Assembly: GCA_963832715.1 (NCBI GenBank)
Contig: CAWHVB010000009.1
Location: 124,001-188,000, forward strand
Length of the DNA stretch: 64,000 bases
Source of the DNA: DATFVA01 sp963832715
GTDB taxonomy: Bacteria > Bacteroidota > Ignavibacteria > Ignavibacteriales > Ignavibacteriaceae
Direction: 5' to 3'
A model generated the notes under the pieces. The model was not told the origin of the DNA and did no database searches. It saw only the letters and a list, made by a program, of their open reading frames with translations. This document shows, one piece after another, positions 47,806 to 57,018 of the stretch (within the stretch, counting starts at the first letter, position 1; every line of letters starts with the position of its first letter). Both the position numbers and the translations under genes were made by a program.

Positions 47806-49782
47806 TCAGATGAGCTTTTGAATCGTTGAAAACATAGTATCGAACTCATATGGCTTTGTGAGTGTAGCAGTAATGCCTGCTTCCTCCAGATTGAGTTTAT
47901 CTTCCAGGCCCATACTTCCGGAAGACAATATAATAGGCATCTTAAAGTTTAATTCCCTTATTTTCTGGATTGTTTCAAGTCCATTCATTTCCGGCATATT
48001 AAAATCAACTATAACCATGTCCGCTTTTATCTCTTCTGTCAGTATCCGCAATGCTTCTGCCCCGGATCCGACTTTAATTACATTATAGCCGTTTGATTCA
48101 AGCATTTCTGCTAATAAATCCCTGAGCATCACTTCATCATCAATCAATAGGATAATTTTATCCGTAGGCGTTAACTTTTCGGTTACCGCCGGCTCGAAGG
48201 ACGGCAGATAAACGTCGAATGTTGTTCCCTTCCCTAGAGTGCTTGAAACCTCTATATGGCCGCTGTGAGCCTTAATTATGCCATACGTGACATAAAGACC
48301 CAGGCCCGACCCGGTTTCCTTTACTTTAGTAGAAAAATACGGATCAAATATTTTCTGCAGATGATTTTCTTCTATTCCGGAGCCATTATCACTAACCGAG
48401 AAATGCACATAGTTTCCTTTATTAAGCAGCGGATGTTTAAATATCTTCTCCTCGTCAATTTTAAGATTTGAAGCTTCCAGCTTAATTTTGCCGTTCCCTT
48501 CAATCGCTTCTTTAGCATTTACACATAAATTTAAAAGCACCTGGTAAATTTCAGTTCCGTTCCCGAGAACATCATGGAGATTTTCTTCCACCCTGTTTTC
48601 AAAATTAATCTTTCGGGGAAATGTTTGTGATATTACTTTTGAAATTTCATTCATTAAACTATTCGGTTTAATAAGTTCTTTTCTTCTGGGTGTTGGTTTG
48701 CCGAAAGAAAGGAGGCCTTTTGTAAGGTCTCTTGCCCTCACAGAACAATTCTCAATGTTATCAAGTAATCTGTAAATGTTCTCGTTTTCCGGGATCCTTT
48801 TTTTCAGAAGATTCAGGCTGCCGAAAATACTGGATAAAAGATTGCTGAAATCATGAGCCATTCCGCTTGATAGTTTTCCAATTGTCTCGAGTTTTTGTGC
48901 CTGAAGAAGCCGGTTTTCAAGGGTTGTATTTAATTCCCTTGTCCTTATGCTGCTGATCGAAAAGGCAAGAAGTACTGCAAGCTGCTCGCTGTTATTTATT
49001 TCAAGAGTAGTGTATACGTCTTTCTTCTTCCCGACAATAATTGAAGCTATAAGTTTATCATCAAAAAAAGCAGGAGAAATGATCAATGATTCACATTGAA
49101 AATACCTTGTAAGGTTGAACCCGATATTATTCGGATAATTTAACGCAAGGAGAGAATGTTTATTTACATTAAGCCATTTAGTTATAAATGAGAAGTTGGC
49201 TCCCACTTCCCGTTCCATTTCTTTCTGGTTTTTTATTATTTCTTTATTGTCATTAATAAGAAATTCATATTTTCGTCCTTCATCAAAAATTACAACCACG
49301 CCAAAATCACTCTTCGTGAGTTCCACACTTTTTTTAAGTATCTCCCCGGCCAAACTGTATAGAGACTTTTCTTTAATTACGAGAGCCAGAATTCCCTGCT
49401 GCTCTTCCTGGAATTTTAGATTCTCCTGGATCAGATCGGAATCTGTGTATTCCTGCTTAGTATCCTGATGAATATTATGCACCTTAATAAAATATCCTTC
49501 AGGTTTTCCTTTAGCAATGAGCGGTGTAATTAAGATCAGTCTTTTATCGCTGGTTATCTGCAGCGGTTTTGAGATTTCCGATAAGCTTTCTTTAAGCTCA
49601 TTTTCTTCAATTTCCAGAATTGAAAATAATGATTTGCCTTTTAGTCTCGTTAACCCGGTTAATAATTTGAATTGATGATTATACCAGAGGACCTTATATG
49701 AGGAGTCTATAACAGCATACGCGGAATCATCAGTTTCCAGAATATCAGTTAATGAATATTTAGAAACCAGGGATTTTGACAT
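47806..49782 (-). CDS. Soluble hybrid histidine kinase (PAS-GAF-HisKA-HATPase-REC)
   Basis: A 658-residue cytoplasmic kinase without membrane segments. A PAS domain (about 15-105, AYAVIDSSYKVLWYNHQFKL) and a GAF-like domain (about 140-285) precede HisKA with an NtrB-like H-box (IGKLSSGMAHDFSNLLSSIF, His about 309). HATPase has LLNLCVNAKEAIEGNG, DNGSGIEENHLQKIFDPYFS and TGSGLGLYVTYGI. A C-terminal receiver domain follows (ILLIDDEVMLRDLLAEMLES, ADMVIVDFNMPEMNGLETI, LTKPYEFDTMFSTI). It lies 12 bases downstream of the NtrC-type regulator on the same strand and is its likely partner. AHDF-type kinases usually act on sigma-54 activators, which fits this pairing. Confidence 0.9.
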   Translation of the reverse strand: MSKSLVSKYSLTDILETDDSAYAVIDSSYKVLWYNHQFKLLTGLTRLKGKSLFSILEIEENELKESLSEISKPLQITSDKRLILITPLIAKGKPEGYFIKVHNIHQDTKQEYTDSDLIQENLKFQEEQQGILALVIKEKSLYSLAGEILKKSVELTKSDFGVVVIFDEGRKYEFLINDNKEIIKNQKEMEREVGANFSFITKWLNVNKHSLLALNYPNNIGFNLTRYFQCESLIISPAFFDDKLIASIIVGKKKDVYTTLEINNSEQLAVLLAFSISSIRTRELNTTLENRLLQAQKLETIGKLSSGMAHDFSNLLSSIFGSLNLLKKRIPENENIYRLLDNIENCSVRARDLTKGLLSFGKPTPRRKELIKPNSLMNEISKVISQTFPRKINFENRVEENLHDVLGNGTEIYQVLLNLCVNAKEAIEGNGKIKLEASNLKIDEEKIFKHPLLNKGNYVHFSVSDNGSGIEENHLQKIFDPYFSTKVKETGSGLGLYVTYGIIKAHSGHIEVSSTLGKGTTFDVYLPSFEPAVTEKLTPTDKIILLIDDEVMLRDLLAEMLESNGYNVIKVGSGAEALRILTEEIKADMVIVDFNMPEMNGLETIQKIRELNFKMPIILSSGSMGLEDKLNLEEAGITATLTKPYEFDTMFSTIQKLI

Positions 49783-49794
49783 ATTAGCAGCATC

Positions 49795-51159
49795 TCAATC
49801 TTGTTTGATTTCGTATTTTTTTATTTTAGTGTAAAGAGTTTTAGGACTGATCCCCAGCTGATTTGCTGTTTGAGTCCGGTCCCACCTATTCCTCTTTAAT
49901 ACTTTAGCTATATGTCGTTTTTCAATCTCTTCCATACTTAGCACAGCAAGATCTTCTTCGGACTCTGCTATGTTCGAAGTTTCCTTAAAAGAGGAAGTAT
50001 GAGGAAGATTCAGATCATCCGGTTTAATACTGTCACCCTCTGCAAAGATAATTGCACGTTCGATAATATGCTCCAGCTCTCTGACGTTCCCTGGAAAACT
50101 ATAACTGAGCAGTACTCTTTCTGCTTCAGAGGATAACCTCTTGGGGGATCTGATTGGTGACTTAGTAGAGAGAAAATGATTGGAAAGTAAAGCGATATCT
50201 TCCTTCCTATCCCTTAAAGGCGGAATGGTAAGGGTAATTACATTTAACCTGAAAAGTAGATCTCTCCTGAAATTTTTATTGTCAGCCTCTTCCAGCAGAT
50301 TTCTGTTTGTAGCTCCAACTACCCGAACATTAGAAGTTAGATTTGTCACCCCCCCGATTCTTCTGTACTCGCCATTCTCTAAAAATCTCAATAATTTCGG
50401 CTGCAATGTAAGGCTGAGTTCGCCTATTTCATCAAGGAAAAGGGTTCCTCCATGAGCAATTTCCACCAAACCTTGTTTGGTACTTTTTGCGTCGGTAAAC
50501 GCCCCTTTTTCATGACCAAATAATTCACTTTCTATCAGTTGATCCGGAAGTGAAGCGCAATTAATTACGACAAAAGGCTTATCATTTCTTGCAGAATGTT
50601 TATGGATATATTCTGCAAACAATTCTTTGCCGGTTCCTGTTTCTCCTTCAATCAGAATATTAGAGTCAGACATCGCCGACTTATTTGCAAGGTTAATGAC
50701 TCTTTGAAGTTCTGCGCTATCCCCAATAATCGTATTTGAAAGTTTCTTGTTAACCTGGCTGGAGAGAATGGCATTTTTAACAATCAGTTCCTTATGTTCA
50801 ACAGATCGGTTTATGGTAATGAGAAGCTCGTCGAAATTATACGGCTTGGTGATGAAATCATATGCTCCCAGCTTGATGCACTCGATTGCTTTTCGGATCT
50901 CCGATTGAGCGGAAAGTATAATTACCTGTAAAGAAGCATTATATTCAGATACAAATTTCAATACTTCCTCGCCGGATACTTCCTTCATATTGAGGTCCAG
51001 CAAAAGGATGTCGTAATTTTTCCTTTTGATTGCTTCAATTGCATATTGGCCATCGTAAACGGTATCTACAGAAAAGCCTTCCTCAAGCAGCTGCTCTTTT
51101 AATAAATAACAAAGTGTTTCATCGTCGTCACATACTAAAATCTTAGAATTTTTTGTCAT
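49795..51159 (-). CDS. NtrC-family sigma-54-dependent response regulator
   Basis: A 454-residue activator in the classical three-domain form. Receiver domain residues 1-120 have CDDDETLCYLLKEQLLEEGF, the acceptor Asp in ILLLDLNMKEVSGEEVL and Lys in FITKPYNFDELLITINRS. The AAA+ sigma-54 domain (about 140-375) has Walker A GETGTGKELFAEYIHKHSA, the sigma-54-contacting loop GAFTDA in HEKGAFTDAKSTKQGLVEIA, Walker B GGTLFLDEIGELSL and the R-finger region FRRDLLFRLNVITLTIPPLR. The C-terminal Fis-type helix-turn-helix is NRWDRTQTANQLGISPKTLY. The loop reads GAFTDA instead of GAFTGA, a known tolerated variant. It probably acts on the pilin promoter upstream of 34398 (inference from gene order and promoter type). 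Confidence 0.93.
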   Translation of the reverse strand: MTKNSKILVCDDDETLCYLLKEQLLEEGFSVDTVYDGQYAIEAIKRKNYDILLLDLNMKEVSGEEVLKFVSEYNASLQVIILSAQSEIRKAIECIKLGAYDFITKPYNFDELLITINRSVEHKELIVKNAILSSQVNKKLSNTIIGDSAELQRVINLANKSAMSDSNILIEGETGTGKELFAEYIHKHSARNDKPFVVINCASLPDQLIESELFGHEKGAFTDAKSTKQGLVEIAHGGTLFLDEIGELSLTLQPKLLRFLENGEYRRIGGVTNLTSNVRVVGATNRNLLEEADNKNFRRDLLFRLNVITLTIPPLRDRKEDIALLSNHFLSTKSPIRSPKRLSSEAERVLLSYSFPGNVRELEHIIERAIIFAEGDSIKPDDLNLPHTSSFKETSNIAESEEDLAVLSMEEIEKRHIAKVLKRNRWDRTQTANQLGISPKTLYTKIKKYEIKQD

Positions 51160-51194
51160 TAGGACCCGATTTTAAAATGAAGCGAAATAGCCAA

Positions 51195-51226
51195 TTTGGA
51201 ATAAAAATCTCTATTTTTTATATTTG
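51195..51226 (+). promoter_or_regulatory. Bacteroidota-type promoter of tRNA-Lys
   Basis: TTTG at 51195-51198, 20 bases, then TATATTTG at 51219-51226, an exact fit to the -33 TTTG / -7 TAnnTTTG consensus of Bacteroidota housekeeping sigma factor. The mature tRNA starts 20 bases downstream. Confidence 0.7.
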
Positions 51227-51245
51227 TAGCTCTCAATTTTTAGAT

Positions 51246-51317
51246 GGGCGCGTAGCTCAGGGGTAGAGCATCTGCCTTTTAAGCAGAGGGTCGGTGGTTC
51301 GAGCCCACCCGCGCTCA
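51246..51317 (+). tRNA. tRNA-Lys (anticodon TTT)
   Basis: A 72-base cloverleaf. The acceptor stem GGGCGCG pairs with CGCGCTC (one G-U), and the D stem is GCTC/GAGC. The anticodon stem TCTGC/GCAGA closes the loop CTTTTAA with anticodon TTT. The variable loop is GGGTC, the T stem GGTGG/CCACC with loop TTCGAGC, and the discriminator base A. CCA is not encoded. It is divergent from the NtrC-type gene. Confidence 0.97.
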
Positions 51318-51343
51318 CTAAATCTTTCAGAAACCATCTTTAT

Positions 51344-51363
51344 GCCTCCGCATTTGCGGAGGC
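51344..51363 (+). terminator. Intrinsic terminator after tRNA-Lys
   Basis: GCCTCCGC (51344-51351), loop ATTT, GCGGAGGC (51356-51363), a perfect 8-bp stem followed by TTTATTA. Confidence 0.85.
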
Positions 51364-51672
51364 TTTATTACAAAAATAATCAAAAACTACTATATTTAAT
51401 ATTAATATGTTAATTAAATAACAGCAAGTAATTGAGATGGCCGTGCTGTATGAATTAAACGCAGACCAGATGCCGGCAGTGAACCATTCATAAGCCCTGC
51501 GAATTAACCATAAAAAACCAACCGAATAGGCAGAAGGACTCTGCTAATTCAATAATTCCTAAAAGGTATTGAAAACTCCGGGTTGAAATCTATGACTATT
51601 TACGTTATTATTATAGCGAACGAGTGATTTTTTTCTGGATCTGAAGAATTTTATTTAATTGAGGATTGAATT
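51364..51672. other. Intergenic region, no gene seen
   Basis: About 310 bases between the tRNA terminator and the next gene. Only a small GCAGA-AGGAC-TCTGC hairpin (51530-51544) stands out. No promoter of the -33/-7 type is clear. Confidence 0.45.
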
Positions 51673-52017
51673 TTGGGAGAAATAGTATTCTGGACAATTT
51701 TACGTATTGCAGTAATAATCCCCGTCTTGTGGATTACCAGAAGCTATATTGATTTTCAATTCTGGTGGACGATAGTTTTAATGTCTGTTTACGGAGTTGT
51801 TATTCACCCGGCAGTAATACATTACAGACTTTTTGAGGAAAAGAATAAGGAGATAATTAATGAGACTCTTTGTTCTTCCTGTAAACATTTTGATCGTTCA
51901 GCTGTACTTTGCATGAAGTACGACAAACATCCAACTAAAACATTTCTTCCCTGCGAAGGTGACGATTGGACCCCAAGGGTCCCCAACAGAGGAACAGAAG
52001 ATATCTATAATCAGTAG
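51673..52017 (+). CDS. Small membrane protein with cysteine cluster
   Basis: A 114-residue protein starting with TTG at 51673. No strong ribosome binding site is visible, so the start is uncertain. Two hydrophobic segments (FWTILRIAVIIPVLWIT at about 5-22 and WWTIVLMSVYGVVIHPAVI at about 30-50) lead to a hydrophilic tail with four cysteines in CSSCKHFDRSAVLCMKYDKH and PCEGDDW. The spacing C-x2-C-x8-C-x13-C suggests a small metal-binding knuckle. It is probably anchored in the inner membrane with the cysteine part in the cytosol (inference). I do not recognise the family, and the neighbours give no clue. Confidence 0.6.
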   Translation: MGEIVFWTILRIAVIIPVLWITRSYIDFQFWWTIVLMSVYGVVIHPAVIHYRLFEEKNKEIINETLCSSCKHFDRSAVLCMKYDKHPTKTFLPCEGDDWTPRVPNRGTEDIYNQ

Positions 52018-52132
52018 CAGGTTTTTTTAGATAGTCCCTTCTTCTTTGTCGCATTATGATTGCATCTTTATTTTATTTCAGGAGACAATTAAATAATTTA
52101 TTGTCAATTGAGGTTTGTTATTTTTATATCAA

Positions 52133-53266
52133 ATGAAAAAAGACAATACTCGTTTCATTTATATAGATTTATTGAGGGGCTGGGCATTAATTATTATGAT
52201 AGAAGTACATATTTTTAATGCCTTCCTTGACCCGCCTTTAAAAGAATCCGGGTGGTTTCTTATACTCAATTTTATTAATGGGCTCGTAGCTCCTGCATTT
52301 CTGTTTGTCAGCGGGTTTGCTTTTGCAATTTCTGCAGGGAGAAGACTCAATGAATTAAGGAAATTTGGAAAATACTTCTGGAATAAATTAGCTCGAATCG
52401 GACTGATTTTTCTGGCCGGATATTCACTTCATGTGCCTTTTTTCTCGTTATCCAAAATAATTGATCATTCCGCATACTCTCACCTGATTACATGGTTTAA
52501 TGTCGACATCCTTCAATGCATAGCAGCCGGATTATTACTGCTGCTGACTTTAAGACTTCTGATAAAAAAAGAAATTGTGTTTTATCGTGTAGTATTATTT
52601 TTAGCAATCTTCATAAGCCTTATCTCTCCTGTTATCTGGAAAATAAATTTTGAAAATTTCTTGCCTCTGATTTTCGCCGATTATCTGACTCCAAACCAGG
52701 GATCATACTTCCCATTGTTTCCCTGGTTGTTCTTTCTCCTCGCGGGAGCAGTATTTTCTAAGTTTTACATAACTTCCAGGAATGAAGATAGAGAATGGGA
52801 TTTTATTAAAAAACTTGGCTTTTATAGCTTGATTCCGATAATCCTTGGACACCTGTTCCTTTCCGGTTTATTCAGTTCAACTGTTTTTATTATCCGACCC
52901 AACCCTTTGTTTATATATCAGCGCATAGGATATATACTCCTGATCGCCTCTTTTTTTTGGTATTTCGCTGGTAAAAGAAAGACGGAGAAAACTTTCGTGC
53001 TTGATGTAAGCAGAGAGTCACTTCTGATATACTGGCTTCATCTTGAAATAATCTATTCAAAAATATGGGATGGGAAAAGTCTTCAGGAAATTATTGGGGC
53101 CCAATTCGATGCTATATCATGTCTGGCAGCGACAACTTTACTGCTTGTGTTAATGATAATTGTCGCTAAATTTTGGGGCTGGTGCAAGCAAAAATTTCCT
53201 AATTATGCCAGGGCGGTTACTTATGCTGTAATCCTGATAACAACCCTGATATTCATGCTTCGATAA
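52133..53266 (+). CDS. Multipass membrane protein, acyltransferase/DUF1624-like
   Basis: A 377-residue integral membrane protein with about ten hydrophobic segments. The N-terminal motif RFIYIDLLRGWALIIMIEVH, with VAPAFLFVSGFAFAISAGRR, is the signature of the DUF1624 / heparan-alpha-glucosaminide acetyltransferase-like group of acyltransferases, where the conserved His and Arg act in acyl transfer across the membrane. The C-terminal ESLLIYWLHLEIIYSK also fits that group. The ATG at 52133 begins MKKDNTRFIY. An in-frame TTG at 52115 would add six residues but is less likely. The acceptor molecule is unknown. The stop lies in a perfect GATAATATTATC palindrome. Confidence 0.75.
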   Translation: MKKDNTRFIYIDLLRGWALIIMIEVHIFNAFLDPPLKESGWFLILNFINGLVAPAFLFVSGFAFAISAGRRLNELRKFGKYFWNKLARIGLIFLAGYSLHVPFFSLSKIIDHSAYSHLITWFNVDILQCIAAGLLLLLTLRLLIKKEIVFYRVVLFLAIFISLISPVIWKINFENFLPLIFADYLTPNQGSYFPLFPWLFFLLAGAVFSKFYITSRNEDREWDFIKKLGFYSLIPIILGHLFLSGLFSSTVFIIRPNPLFIYQRIGYILLIASFFWYFAGKRKTEKTFVLDVSRESLLIYWLHLEIIYSKIWDGKSLQEIIGAQFDAISCLAATTLLLVLMIIVAKFWGWCKQKFPNYARAVTYAVILITTLIFMLR

Positions 53267-53291
53267 TATTATCTTTATAAAGAAAGTGTCA

Positions 53292-54182
53292 ATGCAAAGA
53301 ATAACTTCCATAGGAGAAATATTATATGATGTGTATCCTGATAGAAGGACTATTGGAGGGGCATCATTCAACTTTATCTATCACATTCATAAACTTACAG
53401 GTGAGGGTCATTTTGTAAGCTGTGTCGGAAAGGATAAAGGAGGGGCTGATATTATAAATTTCCTGGAGACAAACAATATTCCAGCAGACTTTATACAGAT
53501 TGATAACCGCCACCCGACAGGAGAATCAGCAGCATTCCTCAATAACATGAAAATCCCTTCCTGGAGGATTAAAACAGAAACTGCTTACGATTATATTGGA
53601 TTAAATGATAAAATCGAATCCTTAATAAGTGATAATACCGACTGTATTTATTATGGTTCTCTCGCTCAAAGGAATTCGGTAACAAGAGATACTATTCATC
53701 ACTTTTTTGACAGAGACTTGAAATATTTTTGTGATTTGAATATTCGTCAGAACTTCTATACCGGAGAGTTAATTAAGAATTGTATTAAATCTGCTGACAT
53801 TCTGAAGCTAAACATTGAAGAACTCTATCTGGTCAACAAATTGCTGCTGGATAAAAGCTTTGATACGGAAGAAACTCCGAAGAGACTGATTGATATGTTT
53901 AAAATGGATCAATTATGCATCACATATGGAGAACATGGGGCCATAATCTACGAAGGAGATAAAAAAAGTCGTTATGAATCAAAAGTTAAAAATGTAGTTG
54001 ATACAGTCGGGGCCGGAGATGCGTATGCATCAATCCTGTGTATTGGGTATTTACAAGGATGGCCTATTGAAAAAACTAATGATATCGCCTCGAAATTTGC
54101 CGGTGAAATAGTCAGGATCAATGGAGCTCTGCCGGAAGGTTCTGATTTATATGAAAAATATAAAGAATTGATTATTGAATAA
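53292..54182 (+). CDS. PfkB family carbohydrate kinase
   Basis: A 296-residue ribokinase/fructokinase-type sugar kinase. The N-terminal motif RRTIGGASFNFIYHIHKL corresponds to the first PfkB signature. The substrate region includes DNRHPTGESAAFL. The ATP-binding and catalytic motif is NVVDTVGAGDAYASILCIGY with the catalytic Asp of GAGD. The sequence is most like bacterial fructokinases, but the sugar cannot be fixed from sequence. The ATG at 53292 is preferred to an in-frame GTG six bases earlier, as AAAGAAAG lies upstream. It follows the acyltransferase-like gene by 25 bases on the same strand, and co-transcription is possible. Confidence 0.88.
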   Translation: MQRITSIGEILYDVYPDRRTIGGASFNFIYHIHKLTGEGHFVSCVGKDKGGADIINFLETNNIPADFIQIDNRHPTGESAAFLNNMKIPSWRIKTETAYDYIGLNDKIESLISDNTDCIYYGSLAQRNSVTRDTIHHFFDRDLKYFCDLNIRQNFYTGELIKNCIKSADILKLNIEELYLVNKLLLDKSFDTEETPKRLIDMFKMDQLCITYGEHGAIIYEGDKKSRYESKVKNVVDTVGAGDAYASILCIGYLQGWPIEKTNDIASKFAGEIVRINGALPEGSDLYEKYKELIIE

Positions 54183-54239
54183 CCCCGAGAGCTATGAAAA
54201 AATAATGACTTCCCCTGAAATTAAAAACCTTCTCTGAAA

Positions 54240-55586
54240 TCAATCAGAAGTGACTGGTATCTTTTTTAATTTGTTTCCGTTTGTCAAGGAATTAATAGTT
54301 TCAATTATGTCGTTTACCATGTTCCGGTCTGCTGAATTATTTAAATATTTCATTGCATCCTCAACAAGGGTTTTTGCTTCATTAAAAATGATTTCTTCAA
54401 ACCTCTGTTCAGTTGAGAGTAAAATTTCCTTCAGAGAATTAATAAGTTTTAGAATCAGAACAACATCTTTTTTACCATATTGTCTGATGGGGGCAAAGCA
54501 ATAGTACAATAATGTTGCATTAGATGGATTTCTAAGTAAAATTCGAGGGACTTTCTTGTAATATATCAACCTTTTCTCTTTTAGAGAGAGCTTATATGTT
54601 ATAAGGTCCGTAATATAATCAATGGCTTTAATAGCGGTTCCGGGATCGTTGATCCCCGGACTTAAAGCTTTTACCGCAGTTTCGGTAATCTGCTTGAAGC
54701 CCAGATAATAATTCTCCTCTACAATTTCCTCTTCGAAAAATATAAAGTTGCCGAGAATCTGTTCAATTATTTTCTTTTCAACATTATTGCTGATCTTTGC
54801 TAACGGAGAGCCTTCAAGAATAAAAGATCCAATGGGAATCACAATTTCAAGTCGGGCATTTTTTTTCGTCAAAATACTTAAAATTTTGTTCTGCTCTATT
54901 CTTTGCAGATAACCCGATTGAGGACTCATAATGCTTTTCCAATTGTCAGAGTCTTCAAAACCTGACTCATCAGGATTCTCATTTTCTTCTTCCTCCTTTT
55001 TCATTCCATCAAGAGTCTGTTTATAAATCTCCTGAAGAATATTACCAATTTGAATCGAGTTAGAGATGGAATGGATGAAATAAACAAAAAGGATCAAACA
55101 GACTATTCCGAAAAACACTCCTATAAATACGGCAAAAGCAGGAACTGAGATACCAAAATGCCTGGAATCAATATTTATCATAATAATGAAGCAATAAATT
55201 AAAGTTCCCACATAAAAACCCAGAACCACCTGGTGAAATTTTCGTGAAATCAATCCCGGAATGATTCTGGGTGAATAATTAGTAGCCGCCTGGTTGAAAA
55301 CAATCATAACCATGGTGAAACTAAAAACAGTAAGCGATATTACCCCGCCTGCTATAGTACTTAGAATTATTCTCGCTGTATCTTTACTCGATATCATCAG
55401 TACGGGGAAGTATTTTATAAAGTATTCGGTGCCCCCTCCTGATTCAAGGAGAATCATTATAAGACTAATAACAAAGAATATTATGCTGATTAAAGTGGGA
55501 TAAAAGCCAATGCTATTAGATAGAAGGTGATACCATACTTTTATTTTATAGGTAAGTTTATTCATATTCGCCTTCAATTTATTCAT
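54240..55586 (-). CDS. DUF2254 family membrane protein
   Basis: A 448-residue protein of the DUF2254 family of predicted membrane proteins of unknown function. Four membrane segments occupy the N-terminal third (GFYPTLISIIFFVISLIMIL, LSTIAGGVISLTVFSFTMVM, VVLGFYVGTLIYCFIIMI, VPAFAVFIGVFFGIVCLILF). The family-typical stretch FNQAATNYSPRIIPGLIS is present. The cytoplasmic C-terminal part carries VKALSPGINDPGTAIKAIDY, also conserved in this family. The second ATG (55565, after GAAGGCGAAT) may be the real start rather than 55586. It ends close to the convergent PfkB gene. Confidence 0.88.
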   Translation of the reverse strand: MNKLKANMNKLTYKIKVWYHLLSNSIGFYPTLISIIFFVISLIMILLESGGGTEYFIKYFPVLMISSKDTARIILSTIAGGVISLTVFSFTMVMIVFNQAATNYSPRIIPGLISRKFHQVVLGFYVGTLIYCFIIMINIDSRHFGISVPAFAVFIGVFFGIVCLILFVYFIHSISNSIQIGNILQEIYKQTLDGMKKEEEENENPDESGFEDSDNWKSIMSPQSGYLQRIEQNKILSILTKKNARLEIVIPIGSFILEGSPLAKISNNVEKKIIEQILGNFIFFEEEIVEENYYLGFKQITETAVKALSPGINDPGTAIKAIDYITDLITYKLSLKEKRLIYYKKVPRILLRNPSNATLLYYCFAPIRQYGKKDVVLILKLINSLKEILLSTEQRFEEIIFNEAKTLVEDAMKYLNNSADRNMVNDIIETINSLTNGNKLKKIPVTSD

Positions 55587-55719
55587 GATATATATCTTAT
55601 CTTATGAATTGTATCACGGCAAAGACGGAACTATCAACTTCGATTTATGTAGATTGTCTTCGTGTTATCTCTTATCTTTTATTTCCAAATTTTTAGTCAT
55701 TATAATTCATTAAAGGATA

Positions 55720-57009
55720 ATGAATACAAGTAAAAGTCAGCGTTTGTTTGAAGAAGCCAGGATGGTCATCCCGGGCGGGGTCAATTCGCCGGTAAGAGCG
55801 TTTAAATCAGTTGGTGGTCACCCGCTGTTTATAACAAAAGGAGAAGGTTCCAGGATATATGATGTTGATGGCAATAGTTTTATAGATTACATAGGAAGCT
55901 GGGGACCGCATCTTTTTGGGCATAATCCGCCTTTCATAATGGAGGCTCTTGAGACAGCCCTGAAAAGCGGAACAAGTTTTGGAGCACCGACAGCCCTGGA
56001 AGTGGAAATGGCCAGGTTAATTACGGAGCTTGTTCCTTCTATTGAAATGGTAAGAATGGTGAATAGCGGAACTGAAGCAACTATGAGTGCAATCAGAGCT
56101 GCCAGGGGCTATACGAACAGGGAAAAGTTCATTAAGTTTGAAGGGTGCTATCACGGACATGCTGATTATTTTTTAATTAAAGCCGGATCGGGGGCGCTGA
56201 CTCTTGGAATTCCAACCAGCCCGGGTGTAACTAAAGGAAACGCCGCAGACACCTTGCTTGCGGATTATAATGATATTGAGTCCGTTAAAAATTTAGTAAA
56301 GGCCAACAAAAATGAAATCTCGGCTATCATCATTGAACCAATAGCTGGAAACATGGGCGTGGTAAAAGCTTCTGCAGATTTTTTAAATGCCTTAAGAAAA
56401 ATATGCGATGAGGAAAACATTGTCTTGATCTTTGATGAAGTAATGACCGGTTTTCGCGTTGCCAAAGGCGGAGCGCAGGAAATTCTGGGAGTTAAACCTG
56501 ACATAACTACATTTGGGAAAATTATCGGTGGTGGATTGCCCGTCGGAGGTTTCGGAGGGAAGAAAGAAATTATGGAAATGCTCGCCCCGGCCGGACCTGT
56601 TTATCAGGCGGGAACGCTAAGCGGTAATCCTCTTGCTATGGCTGCCGGATATGCTGCATTAAGACATATCAAAGATAATCCCGGAATTTATACTGAACTT
56701 GAACGAAACGGGGCTATACTGGAAAAGGGACTGCAGGATAATCTGAAGAAACTTGGAAAGAAATTCGCTTTAAACCGGGTGGGATCTATGTTGTGTATGT
56801 TTTTTACCGAACAATCTGTATCGGATTTCAGGTCAGCAATTACATCTGATACAGAACTTTACGGTAAATACTTCCATGGCATGCTTGAAAGAGGAATATA
56901 TCTTGCTCCGGCACAATTTGAGGCTGTGTTTATCTCAACAGCTCATTCTGATGAAGATTTGGAAGAAACCATCAAAGCCAGTTATGATACTTTGAAATCG
57001 ATACTTTGA
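55720..57009 (+). CDS. hemL: Glutamate-1-semialdehyde 2,1-aminomutase
   Basis: A 429-residue HemL, the normal length, a PLP-dependent aminotransferase-fold enzyme that makes 5-aminolevulinate from glutamate-1-semialdehyde in the C5 heme route. Signatures are RLFEEARMVIPGGVNSPVRA, IDYIGSWGPHLFGHNPPF, MVNSGTEATMSAIRAARG, KFEGCYHGHADYFLIKAGSG and LIFDEVMTGFRVAKGGAQ. The PLP lysine is in TTFGKIIGGGLPVGGFGG (about K267). AAAGGATA precedes the ATG. It stands apart from the other heme genes, and converges on the DinB-like gene with nine bases between the stops. Confidence 0.97.
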   Translation: MNTSKSQRLFEEARMVIPGGVNSPVRAFKSVGGHPLFITKGEGSRIYDVDGNSFIDYIGSWGPHLFGHNPPFIMEALETALKSGTSFGAPTALEVEMARLITELVPSIEMVRMVNSGTEATMSAIRAARGYTNREKFIKFEGCYHGHADYFLIKAGSGALTLGIPTSPGVTKGNAADTLLADYNDIESVKNLVKANKNEISAIIIEPIAGNMGVVKASADFLNALRKICDEENIVLIFDEVMTGFRVAKGGAQEILGVKPDITTFGKIIGGGLPVGGFGGKKEIMEMLAPAGPVYQAGTLSGNPLAMAAGYAALRHIKDNPGIYTELERNGAILEKGLQDNLKKLGKKFALNRVGSMLCMFFTEQSVSDFRSAITSDTELYGKYFHGMLERGIYLAPAQFEAVFISTAHSDEDLEETIKASYDTLKSIL

Positions 57010-57018
57010 GAGGGATTC

